A DNA stretch of 64,000 nt from Caulobacter sp. UNC279MFTsu5.1 (GTDB lineage: Bacteria; Pseudomonadota; Alphaproteobacteria; Caulobacterales; Caulobacteraceae): positions 124,001 to 188,000 of the forward strand of contig NZ_FORN01000002.1 in NCBI RefSeq assembly GCF_900114015.1, in the 5' to 3' direction. Below, piece after piece: positions 16,690 through 24,501 of this stretch (positions are counted from its first letter, which is position 1; each line of letters opens with the position of its first letter). Position numbers and translations under genes: made by a program. The notes beneath the pieces are model-generated. The model saw only the letters and a list, made by a program, of their open reading frames with translations. It was not told the DNA's origin and ran no database searches.

Positions 16690-16884
16690 CGAGCAGGACC
16701 TGGAGATTGGATTGACGCCTCTCACCGCGCTCCGCGATCGGAGTGGTTGGCGAGCGCGGCGATCAATGCGCCGGCGACCGCGTCGAGAATGAGCCTCAAG
16801 GCGCCGACCGAGCGGGCCTTGCCGCTGCTATTCGACGCCGCTCGTCGGATCGGCGCGGTTTTGGCGAGCCATCGCCGCGTCTGA
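16690..16884 (+). pseudogene. Possible tail of a regulator gene (IclR-like)
   Basis: The last part of an open frame reads ASAAINAPATASRMSLKAP followed by ERALPLLFDAARRIGAVLA. This resembles the effector-domain end of IclR-type regulators, where an INAPV...LS..AP stretch precedes a final amphipathic helix. No helix-turn-helix or start is found upstream. The call is weak; it could be chance. Confidence 0.25.
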
Positions 16885-16956
16885 AGCGGACGACGCCGCG
16901 CCGGACGGCGAAGAATGGCCCCGCCGCCGACCGGCAGGGCCTTGTCGGCGAACCGA

Positions 16957-19188
16957 CTAGAAATGCATGCCGAGGCTGACGCCGTACATGCGCGGGGCTT
17001 GCGGCGTGGCCGAGTCGCCGGCCGTTGAGCGGGCGATGGTGGCGTAGATCTTCTCGTTGGTGAGGTTGTTGCCCCACAGCTTCACGTCCAGGTTCCCGCT
17101 CGGGGCGGTCCAGGTCAGCGAGCCATTGATCATTGTATAGCTCGGCTGCTTGGCGCCGTTCTGGGGGTCGAAGTAGTAGGTCGATCGGTACTGGGCGACC
17201 GCGAACAGCGACAGATCGCCCGTCCGCAGCGGCCAGGTGTACTGGGTGCTGAAGTTGACGGTCCGCTTAGAGGCGTAGGTCAGCTGCTTGCCCGAAAGTT
17301 CGATGGGAGCCAGGGTGAAGCCCCCCATGCCGCCGCTCGGATTGACGCTGGTGATCGGCACGGCCGTGTAGCCGGGGCCGCCCACGAACGAGGTGTAGGT
17401 CGGGTCCATCAGCGTGCCCGACAACTGCAGGGTCAGGCCCCGGAGCGGTTTGCCCGTGACCTCAAAGTCCACGCCCTTGATCTTGGCCGCGGCGGCGTTG
17501 GACAGGGTGTAGAAGCCGTTGACGAACTGCTGAACCTGAAGGTTTTTGTAGTCGTAGTGATAGGCCGCCAGGTTGATACGCAGTCGATGGTCGAGCCAGT
17601 CGCTCTTCAGGCCGCCCTCGACCGCGTCGATGGTCTCCGGCTTCACCGGGTCGGTATTGAGGCTGACCATGTTGAACACCCCGGCCTTAAAGCCGCGGCT
17701 ATAGGTCAGATACCCCAGCACGCCCTCGGCGAAATCATGATCCAGCGAGACCTTGAAGGTCGGTTTGGAGAACTTGGCGGTTCGGGCTGAGGCGATCGTG
17801 CTGCCGGGCTGGGTGGTCTTGGCCAGGACGACGGGCGTAGCCAGGCGCAGGGTCTGGGAGCCTTGGGTCTCCCGATAGTCGACCGTGTCGCGCAGGCCGA
17901 CGGTCACGCGCGTATCGTCGGTGAAGGAATAGGCGCCCTGGGTGAACGCCGCAAACGAGGTCGTGGTTTGGTAGACGTAGATGTCGACCGGGGCCAGCGC
18001 GCTGTAGCCGTAGCCCAGGAAGGTGATCGGGTTGTCCGTCGCCTTGTCGTGATAGAAGAAGCCGCCGAGGATCCACTTCAGCTTTGAATCGCTGGCGGTC
18101 GAGGACAGGAGCTGGACTTCCTGGGTGAAGGTCTCCGACCAGGGATTGGTGTCCAGGGCCTTCCAGTCGGCCGGTGTCCCGTCGCTATCGATGGGGCCAT
18201 GCACCTCGGCCTTGCGGTAGGCGGTGATGCTGACCAGTTCGGCTGCGCCCAAGTCGTGCCAGACCTTGAGGCTGGCGCCGTACTGCCTGCTGTCGGAATA
18301 GGCCGGGCGATTGAGGTCGACGTTGTAGAAGCCGATATAGGTCGACAGGAACGGACCTGGATTGCCCGTCGCGCCGGGCGGCCGGAACGCCCCGCCCTCG
18401 ACCGTGTTGCGGGCGGTGCCCACGTCCTGACGGTCCTTGGCGTAGTCGGCGATGAGGGTGACTTTGGTCGCGTCGGAAGGCGCCCAGACCCACTTGGAGC
18501 GAGCGGCGAAGTTCTTCGACGTGAAGACGTCGTCGCCGGTGTAGAGGTTCTTGCCCCAACCCTTTTTCTGGTTGTGGTAGTAAAGCGCCAGGTCGGCGGC
18601 GATATTTTCGGTCACGCCAGTCGTGCCGTAGGCTGTGGCGTCGATGGTGTTGTAGTTGCCGTAGCCGACCTTGGCGTCACCCGAACGGACGTGGCCCGGA
18701 TCCTTGGTGGTGATCTGGATGACGCCGCCCGTGGCGTTGCGGCCAAACAGCGTGCCTTGCGGACCCTTGTCCACCTCGATCGCGGCGATGTTGTTGAACG
18801 AGAAGATGCTGGCGTACTGCGAGCCGATATAGACGTTGTCGACGTAGGTCGATACGGCCGCTTCCGAACCTGGGCTGGTGATGTTGGAGCCCACGCCGCG
18901 CAGGAACGGCGTGCCGGCCCCCGGGCCGACGCGACCGAAGGTCAGGCCCGGCGTGACCGTGGCCAGGTTGTCGACGCTGGTGATGCCTTGCTTCTCGAGG
19001 GCCTCTCCAGTGAAGGCGGTGATCGCCACGGGCACAGCCTGGGCCGATTCACTGCGCTTTTGCGCGGTGACGATGACTTCCTCGATCTGCTCAGCGGCGG
19101 GGGCCTTGTCCTGAGCCACAGCCGGCGTGGCCGCCAAACTCATCAGAAGACACGCCAAGGCGCATCCAGCCAGAAGCTGCGATTTCAC
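16957..19188 (-). CDS. TonB-dependent outer-membrane receptor 1
   Basis: A 743-residue receptor with a signal peptide ending LAATPAVAQD, a TonB-box-like IEEVIVTAQKR segment, a plug domain (PVAITAFTGEALEKQGI ... GPQGTLFGRNATGGVI in abbreviated form) and a large beta-barrel ending in aromatic His-Phe (LGMHF). It would import a scarce substrate energised by TonB. The GTG at 19188 has a GGGAGAGAG ribosome binding site; the 48-codon extension upstream covers operator-like DNA and is rejected. No FecI/FecR pair accompanies it. Two copies of the RACC-N5-GGT palindrome lie 55-105 bp upstream, so it is probably controlled with the catabolic genes to its right. Confidence 0.93.
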   Translation of the reverse strand: MKSQLLAGCALACLLMSLAATPAVAQDKAPAAEQIEEVIVTAQKRSESAQAVPVAITAFTGEALEKQGITSVDNLATVTPGLTFGRVGPGAGTPFLRGVGSNITSPGSEAAVSTYVDNVYIGSQYASIFSFNNIAAIEVDKGPQGTLFGRNATGGVIQITTKDPGHVRSGDAKVGYGNYNTIDATAYGTTGVTENIAADLALYYHNQKKGWGKNLYTGDDVFTSKNFAARSKWVWAPSDATKVTLIADYAKDRQDVGTARNTVEGGAFRPPGATGNPGPFLSTYIGFYNVDLNRPAYSDSRQYGASLKVWHDLGAAELVSITAYRKAEVHGPIDSDGTPADWKALDTNPWSETFTQEVQLLSSTASDSKLKWILGGFFYHDKATDNPITFLGYGYSALAPVDIYVYQTTTSFAAFTQGAYSFTDDTRVTVGLRDTVDYRETQGSQTLRLATPVVLAKTTQPGSTIASARTAKFSKPTFKVSLDHDFAEGVLGYLTYSRGFKAGVFNMVSLNTDPVKPETIDAVEGGLKSDWLDHRLRINLAAYHYDYKNLQVQQFVNGFYTLSNAAAAKIKGVDFEVTGKPLRGLTLQLSGTLMDPTYTSFVGGPGYTAVPITSVNPSGGMGGFTLAPIELSGKQLTYASKRTVNFSTQYTWPLRTGDLSLFAVAQYRSTYYFDPQNGAKQPSYTMINGSLTWTAPSGNLDVKLWGNNLTNEKIYATIARSTAGDSATPQAPRMYGVSLGMHF

Positions 19189-19243
19189 GGATCTCTCTCC
19201 CCAATGCTTTTTTGTTCGCCGCTTGGGCGGCTCCAACCAATTC

Positions 19244-19260
19244 TTGACCACTTTGGTTTG
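19244..19260. promoter_or_regulatory. Operator A1 before TonB receptor 1
   Basis: TTGACC-ACTTT-GGTTTG, a near-palindrome with 5-bp spacer, preceded at 19235 by AACCAAT. The same arrangement recurs before other transcription units of this region. Probable GntR/FadR-type operator. Confidence 0.6.
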
Positions 19261-19275
19261 GGGCGTCCAGATAAA

Positions 19276-19292
19276 TTGTCCAAAGTGGTCTA
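19276..19292. promoter_or_regulatory. Operator A2 before TonB receptor 1
   Basis: TTGTCC-AAAGT-GGTCTA, a second copy 32 bp from A1, about three helical turns. The paired sites suggest cooperative control of the receptor gene. The rest of the gap from 19189 to 19551 holds only a short tandem repeat. Confidence 0.55.
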
Positions 19293-19323
19293 ATTTGGTG
19301 CGGGCTGGCGGGCGAGACGCGCG

Positions 19324-19351
19324 AAGCCGCAAGCCGCAAGCCGCAAGCCGA
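19324..19351 (+). repeat. Tandem heptamer repeat
   Basis: Four copies of the 7-mer AAGCCGC (the last ends in A) lie in the noncoding gap between TonB receptor 1 and the GntR gene. Slippage-prone microrepeat; no function seen. Confidence 0.8.
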
Positions 19352-19551
19352 GGGCCAGGGGCGCTGGGTGATTGGGATTAGATCTTGATGCTAGGGAAAG
19401 GTCGGGCGGGCGGGCGCCAATGATTGGCGCCGCCCTGCCGGTTCGATCGATGGGCAGCCTGTCGCTACAGGCGTCATGGAGCGTCGAATGGGTTCGAAAT
19501 GATTGGGGGCAACGCCGGTCCGCCTTGGCTCCTGGCGGCCCCCGCCTAGGG

Positions 19552-20277
19552 TCAGCCGGCTTCCAACTGGTCCAGGTCGAAGGTGGAATCGATCATCTGC
19601 GAGCGGGTCACCCCCAGATGCTTGCGCATGGCGAGGATGGCGGTCCGGGGATTGCGCGCTTCGATCGCCTCGACGATCGCCTCGTGCTCCTCGAACGAGT
19701 GGTAATCGCTCTTGGGGCCAGCATCTTCCTTCTGCAGGTTTCCCCACACCACGTAGCGGCGCACGCCGTTGAGCAGGCGCTGGAACTCGATCAGCAGCAC
19801 ATTACCCGTCGCTTCGGCCAGCTTGTTGTGAAACTGCCAGTCCAGGCGCGCATAGTCCTCCCAGCTGGCGGCCTTGCGCATGTTCCGGCACAGCTCGCGC
19901 AGTTCAGCCACCTGGGCCGGCGTGGCGCTGAGGGCGGCCAGGCCCGCCAGCTCCGGCTCGATGATCAAGCGCGCCTGCATCGCCGCCAGCGGGCTGGTCC
20001 GCGCGACGATATCGTCCTCGGTCGGAGGGTGTTCGGAAAGATCGGGGGCCAGGAAGGTGCCGCGTCCCACGTGCCGATTGATCAGGCCGTCGCCCTCCAG
20101 GACCGACAGCGCCTTGCGGATTTCCGCGCGGCTGACGCAGAACTGGGCGGCGAGATCCCGCTCCGGCGGCAGCTTGCGGCTCGGGCCGAGGTTGGCCGAG
20201 GTCAGCCAGCCGCGGACGGTCGACAGAAGATAAGGGCTTACCAAGGGCGGAATACGCTCGATCAATTTGGCCTCCAT
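19552..20277 (-). CDS. GntR-family regulator, FadR/FCD subgroup
   Basis: A 241-residue repressor or activator. A winged helix-turn-helix lies at residues 15-80 (LPPERDLAAQFCVSRAEIRKAL, abbreviated here, then GLINRHVGRGTF). The helical FCD ligand-binding domain (about 95-230) has the metal-binding Asp/His set: D in RLDWQFH, H in the same helix, EEHEAIVEA and MRKHL. FCD proteins bind acid intermediates of catabolic pathways. It lies downstream of the FAD monooxygenase gene on the same strand. FCD operators often have GGTC/GACC half-sites, which makes this the most likely reader of the A-type palindromes found from 19 to 41 kb. Confidence 0.88.
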   Translation of the reverse strand: MEAKLIERIPPLVSPYLLSTVRGWLTSANLGPSRKLPPERDLAAQFCVSRAEIRKALSVLEGDGLINRHVGRGTFLAPDLSEHPPTEDDIVARTSPLAAMQARLIIEPELAGLAALSATPAQVAELRELCRNMRKAASWEDYARLDWQFHNKLAEATGNVLLIEFQRLLNGVRRYVVWGNLQKEDAGPKSDYHSFEEHEAIVEAIEARNPRTAILAMRKHLGVTRSQMIDSTFDLDQLEAG

Positions 20278-20399
20278 TGGTTGCGGACCTTAGGGGAGGC
20301 TGATGCAAAGCGAAAGCCAAGAGACGCCGGGCGGCTGGTCCCGCGACCTGGCCGCGGGGCAAGACAATCGAAAGATACCGGGCGCCAGGCCGCGCCGGG

Positions 20400-21938
20400 T
20401 CAAAGACTCGGGGCGACCCGCCGGATGATGTCCTTTAGCGAGGCCAGGGATTTGGGGCCGGCGAGGTGGGCGATGTAGCCGTCGGGCCGAACCAGAACGA
20501 TGGCGTCATCCGACAGGCCGTAGGCCTTGCGGAACGTACCCTTGTGATCGACCAGCCGGTGGTCGAAGCCATACCTGTCCTCGGTGTTGATGGCGATGCG
20601 CTTGAGGCCGGCGCCGCGCCGCGGCCATCCGAGGGCGGCCAGGTCGCGCGCGGCCTGGTCGCCATAGGCGATCGCGGTGAACTGTGGTCCGGCCAGGCGC
20701 TGGAAAAGGCGGGTCGCCTTGCCGTTCTCCTTCAGGATGGCGTCGGGCGCGCGGTCGCCGGCGCTGAGGGCGCGTGCGTCCTGGGCCGAAGCGGCGACCA
20801 GCGGGCCGTCGCGGTAGGTGATCGCCAGCTGGGATTCGTCGCGGCCACGCTTCATCGCCGCCGGGTCGGCCGTGGCCAGTCCCTCGAAGTTCTTGGTCGC
20901 CAGGGCCAGGACGGCCTGGGCGACAGCGCGCCGCTCGGCCTGATAGCTGTCGAGCAGGATCGGATCGGCGCCCGCCAGCACCTGCGCCAGCTTCCAGCCG
21001 AGATTATAGGCGTCCTGGATGCCGGTGTTGAGCCCCTGCGCCCCGGTCGGCGGATGGACGTGCGCGGCGTCGCCGGCCAGGAACACCCGCCCTTGGCGAT
21101 AGGCCTGGGCCAGGCGGATGTTCGGCCGGAAAACCGAACTCCACCGCACGTCGGTCACCGCGATCGACCGGGATTTGGCCCGGACCCGAATCCGTTCGTT
21201 GATCGCCTCGAGCGCCAGGTCCGGGGTCTCGCCGTCGCGCAGTCGGATCATCCATTGGAAGAGATCGGTGTGGGGGAGGGGGCAGGCGGCCATGAACTTG
21301 CCGGCCGGTCCTGGCCAGACGTGCCAGCGGTCGCGGGAAAGGCCGGAGGTCACCGCATCGACGATGATCATCCGGTCTTCCTCGTCGGTCGAACCGGCGA
21401 AGTCGATGTCCAGCGTTTGGCGCACCAGGCTGCCGCCGCCGTCGGCGCCCACCAGGTAGCGGGCTCGGACCGTCTCGGCCTGGCCCTTGCGGCTCAGCGT
21501 GGCCTCCACGTGATCGGCGGTCTGGCTGAGGCTCTTGAGCTCGGTGTCGAAACTGATCGTCTGGCCCGCCGCCCGCAAGCGGTCGTGCAGCGCCGGATCG
21601 ATGTGGAACTGCGGGATGAGCAGCATGTTGGGGAAGGGAATGGCGGCGGTCGGCTTGGACTTGGCCATCATTCGCCAGGGCAGGACCAGAGGACCCAGAT
21701 GGAGACCCACCAGCGGATAGGGCTCGGCCGCCGCGGCGATGGCGTCATAGACGCCCAAATCCTCCAGGACCTCAAGGCTGCGGGGCTGCAAGCCCTTGGC
21801 GCGTGAACCGTCGAAACTGTGGGCGGCCTTGTCGATGATCCGAAAGCGCAGGCCGCGCCGCGCCAGATCGATTCCCAAGGCGCTGCCGGTGGGGCCGGCG
21901 CCGACGATCAGCACATCGAGCATGTCCGAGGTGGTCAT
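20400..21938 (-). CDS. FAD-dependent monooxygenase (PheA/TfdB/MhpA-like)
   Basis: A 512-residue class A flavoprotein hydroxylase. It has an N-terminal dinucleotide-binding GAGPTGSALGIDLARRG, a middle YLVGADGGGSLVR segment (DG motif), and the GD motif VFLAGDAAHVHPPTGAQGLN. A C-terminal thioredoxin-like domain ends with LVRPDGYIAHLAG, as in phenol and 3-(3-hydroxyphenyl)propionate hydroxylases. It probably hydroxylates an aromatic or polyketide-like ring using NAD(P)H and oxygen. The ATG at 21938 has GGAG upstream. It is divergent from a TetR gene across a gap with a strong palindrome, so it is probably induced by its own substrate. Confidence 0.88.
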   Translation of the reverse strand: MTTSDMLDVLIVGAGPTGSALGIDLARRGLRFRIIDKAAHSFDGSRAKGLQPRSLEVLEDLGVYDAIAAAAEPYPLVGLHLGPLVLPWRMMAKSKPTAAIPFPNMLLIPQFHIDPALHDRLRAAGQTISFDTELKSLSQTADHVEATLSRKGQAETVRARYLVGADGGGSLVRQTLDIDFAGSTDEEDRMIIVDAVTSGLSRDRWHVWPGPAGKFMAACPLPHTDLFQWMIRLRDGETPDLALEAINERIRVRAKSRSIAVTDVRWSSVFRPNIRLAQAYRQGRVFLAGDAAHVHPPTGAQGLNTGIQDAYNLGWKLAQVLAGADPILLDSYQAERRAVAQAVLALATKNFEGLATADPAAMKRGRDESQLAITYRDGPLVAASAQDARALSAGDRAPDAILKENGKATRLFQRLAGPQFTAIAYGDQAARDLAALGWPRRGAGLKRIAINTEDRYGFDHRLVDHKGTFRKAYGLSDDAIVLVRPDGYIAHLAGPKSLASLKDIIRRVAPSL

Positions 21939-22014
21939 CTGAAGGCTCCACGGTTCGCCCGAAGGCGGCGGTATTGGACACGGGAGTGTGGACCAAAGGC
22001 CATTCCCGAATTAT

Positions 22015-22029
22015 GGATACGGTGTATCC
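22015..22029. promoter_or_regulatory. TetR-type operator in the monooxygenase/TetR gap
   Basis: Perfect inverted repeat GGATAC-GGT-GTATCC, located between the divergent FAD monooxygenase and TetR genes. A 15-bp palindrome with a short centre is typical of TetR-family operators. It is unrelated to the A and B palindromes. Confidence 0.65.
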
Positions 22030-22131
22030 GAAACTATCGAGCCTGGCAATTGGACGCCATGCGTTGAATCGGCGCACAGGCGATGGTCTGAGACGCAAGC
22101 GGGTTGCGCTGAGGCGCTGGCGGAGGCGAAG

Positions 22132-22794
22132 GTGACGAACGATCCGGCCAAGACGGCGGGCAAGCGACGGGGGCGTCCGGCCCTGTCGGTCGAGCGCATC
22201 GTCTCGACGGCGGTCGAGCTGGTCGACGCCGAGGGTGTGGAGGCGCTGTCGATGCGGGCCCTGGCCGACAAGCTGGAGTCAGGCACGGCGACCCTCTATC
22301 GGCACTTCGGCAACAAGGTCGACCTGCTGGCGGCGATCATCGAGGCGCTGCTCGGCGAAATCGACCTGGGCGAGGACGCATTCGAGAGCCAGCCCTGGGA
22401 GGAGGGACTGCGGGCGATGGCCAGCCGCATGTCCACGGCCTTGCGCCGGCACCCGGGGGCGGCGAGGCTGCTCGCCGACGTCATGCCGACCGGGCCCACC
22501 GCTATGCGCCTGCGTGAACGGTCCCTGGCGATGCTGCTGCGAAACGGCTTTCCCCCGGACCTGGCGGCCAAGGCCCACGCTACCGTGGCGCGCTACGTAC
22601 TGGGCGCCGTCGTCCTGGCCGCCGGCCCTGGGCTTGGCGCGGACCAACAGACCCAGGCCGTGCATCTGGAGGCGATCGACGCCGCCCGTTTTCCGGCCAC
22701 GGTCCAGGTCGCGCCGGCCCTGCCGATCTCCGAAGCCGATGAGTTCGCCTTCGGCCTGGACTTGATGATCGCGGGCCTGCGCGCCCGTCTCTGA
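22132..22794 (+). CDS. TetR-family regulator with TetR_C-type ligand domain
   Basis: A 220-residue regulator. A Lys/Arg-rich start is followed by the helix-turn-helix (IVSTAVELVDAEGVEALSMR, then LESGTATLYRHFGNKVDLL). The C-terminal domain resembles that of the tetracycline-repressor subgroup. The GTG at 22132 is preceded by GGAGG at 22122-22126; the longer open frame upstream crosses the operator and is rejected. It faces the monooxygenase gene and likely represses it and itself through the GGATAC-GGT-GTATCC site. Confidence 0.87.
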   Translation: MTNDPAKTAGKRRGRPALSVERIVSTAVELVDAEGVEALSMRALADKLESGTATLYRHFGNKVDLLAAIIEALLGEIDLGEDAFESQPWEEGLRAMASRMSTALRRHPGAARLLADVMPTGPTAMRLRERSLAMLLRNGFPPDLAAKAHATVARYVLGAVVLAAGPGLGADQQTQAVHLEAIDAARFPATVQVAPALPISEADEFAFGLDLMIAGLRARL

Positions 22795-22948
22795 GGATCT
22801 TCCGACGGCCTTTGAGCGCGCGACCAGCTATCCTGCCAAGGCGCGCCGAGGCCCGCTGCGCCCAATCCCGCAACCGCGCGGGGACTAGGGCCAATCGACA
22901 TTCAGGATTCTCATGAGTTGAGATGTCTGATTCATAGGGCTGCGTTCG

Positions 22949-23341
22949 ATGGACGGAGCCCTTCTCATGTCGGCTAAGCGCTACGAATTGAACCAGACGC
23001 AATGGGAGCGGATAGCTCCGTTGCTGCCGGGCAAGGCCGGTGATCCCGGGCGCACGGCGCAGGACAACAGGCTGTTCGTCAACGGCGTGCTCTGGGTGCT
23101 GCGGTCCGGCGCGCACTGGCGCGACCTCCCCGAACGCTATGGCCTCTGGAAAACGGCCCACAAACGGTTCAGCCGCTGGTCCAAAGCCGGTGTCTGGGAT
23201 CGGGTGTTCGCCGACCTGATCAAGGATCGGGACAACCAGTACCTGATGATAGACAGCACCCTGGTTCGCGCTCACCAGCAGGCCGCGACCGGAAAAGGGG
23301 GGCCTCGGATCAGGCTCTGGGGCGCTCCCGAGGCGGACTGA
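22949..23341 (+). CDS. IS427-type transposase, OrfA part
   Basis: A 130-residue N-terminal part of a DDE transposase, with the LNQTQWERIAPLLPGK domain and the first catalytic Asp in YLMIDSTLVRAHQQA. Near its end a slippery AAAAGGGGGG run (23293-23302) lies where a -1 shift joins it to OrfB, as known for this IS group. Without the shift the frame ends shortly after. Confidence 0.9.
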   Translation: MDGALLMSAKRYELNQTQWERIAPLLPGKAGDPGRTAQDNRLFVNGVLWVLRSGAHWRDLPERYGLWKTAHKRFSRWSKAGVWDRVFADLIKDRDNQYLMIDSTLVRAHQQAATGKGGPRIRLWGAPEAD

Positions 23342-23724
23342 CCACCAAGATCCACATGGCCGCCGACACTCTGGGTCGGCCCGTCCGCTTCCTGCTGACC
23401 CCAGGCCAGAGCGGCGACGCCCCGGCTGCGCCCGCCTTGATCGCCGGCTTCCAGCCAAAGGCCGTGCTGGCCGACAAGGCCTACGACTCCAACGCCCTGC
23501 GCAAGATCATCGCCGACCTTGGAGCCAAGGCCGTCATCCCATCAAACCGCACCCGCAAGGTGCTCATCGCCCACGACGTTGAGGCCTACCGCGCCAGGAA
23601 CCGCATCGAGCGCTGCTTCTCCAAGCTCAAGCACTTCCGGCGCTTCGCAACCCGATACGATCGCAGGACTGTCCACTTCCTAGGCTTCGTCTTGCTCGCC
23701 GCCGCTATGGTCTGGATGCGCTGA
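23303..23724 (+). CDS. IS427-type transposase, OrfB part
   Basis: Read in the -1 frame after the slippery run. It supplies the rest of the DDE catalytic core: TTKIHMAADTLGRPV, the second Asp in LADKAYDSNALR and the Glu in RIERCFSKLKHFRRFATRYD. The first in-frame ATG is at 23356, but the coding similarity begins before it, so expression as an OrfAB fusion by frameshift is the best reading. Confidence 0.88.
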
Positions 23725-23737
23725 ATGTCGATTGGCC

Positions 23738-24466
23738 CTAGGCCGTCGCGGGGGCCGCCGCGGGGGCCGGCGTGCGGAAGAACAGGCGCTCGCAGGTGGC
23801 GATGTGGGCGTTGATCGCCGCCTCGACGTCCGGGCGCGTTCCGGTCAGCAGTTCGATCTCCCGGGCCGACCGATAGGGGCTCGTGGCGGCGCCCAAGAAC
23901 AGATAGAGCAAGGTCAGAGCATCGCCCTCGACGAAGCGTCCCTCCGCCTGGGCCTGGGCGATCAGGCGCGTGGTTCGGCCGACCGTGGGGCCGACGTGAT
24001 GGGTGACGAACCAGGTCAGCCGATCCGAAGCCTGGGTGTTCTCATGCGTCAGCAGCCGGAAGAAGTCGGGGTTCTCGGCGCAAAAGCGGATGTAATAGTC
24101 GAAGTCGCGGCGCAGGCGAGCGGCGGCGTCTTTCGACGACCTCGAACGCGACGAGCCGACGCCACGCCGGGTGTACCAGCTGACGACTTCCCGAACCGTC
24201 TCGTACCAGAGCTGTTCCTTGTTGCGGAAATGATAGAGGACCAGCGAGTGCGGCACCTGCGCGGCGTCGGAGATCCCGCGTGTCGTGGCCCCGTCAAAGC
24301 TTCGCAGCGCAAATTCCGACAGGGCGGCCTTGATGATCTTCAGGCGCGTGTCGACGGTTCGTTGCTGCTTGCGGCGACGAACAGGCGCGGGCTTTTCACC
24401 GCTGACGTTCTCGATCTGCTCCGTCGTCAAATCCGCACCCCCAGGAAAGGGGGCGCAGATTTGCAC
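23738..24466 (-). CDS. TetR-family regulator
   Basis: A 242-residue protein with the helix-turn-helix LRSFDGATTRGISDAAQVPH followed by the SLVLYHFRNKEQLW recognition region, and an all-helical ligand domain. The GTG at 24466 lacks a ribosome binding site; a TTG at 24430 after GGGGGTG may be the real start. It follows malate synthase G by 35 nt on the same strand, so it may be the last gene of that operon and control it. Its TAG stop is shared with the right end of the IS. Confidence 0.82.
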   Translation of the reverse strand: MQICAPFPGGADLTTEQIENVSGEKPAPVRRRKQQRTVDTRLKIIKAALSEFALRSFDGATTRGISDAAQVPHSLVLYHFRNKEQLWYETVREVVSWYTRRGVGSSRSRSSKDAAARLRRDFDYYIRFCAENPDFFRLLTHENTQASDRLTWFVTHHVGPTVGRTTRLIAQAQAEGRFVEGDALTLLYLFLGAATSPYRSAREIELLTGTRPDVEAAINAHIATCERLFFRTPAPAAAPATA

Positions 24467-24501
24467 GGGAATGGGACCGAACGGAAGCCGGCGCGGCGTC
24501 C

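Larger units (their letters stand above)
22888..23738 (+). mobile_element. IS5-family (IS427-group) insertion sequence
   Basis: An 851-bp element with long perfect terminal inverted repeats: GGGCCAATCGACATTCAG at the left end and its complement at the right end (23721-23738), flanked by a TA duplication (22886-22887 and 23739-23740). It contains two overlapping transposase frames. Both ends and both frames look intact, so it may be active. It sits exactly in the stop codon region of the downstream TetR gene. Confidence 0.92.

Noticed and set aside
19324..19351. Tandem heptamers considered as a CRISPR or iteron array
   Set aside because: Units are only 7 bp, directly adjacent and four in number; no spacers, cas genes or replication genes.
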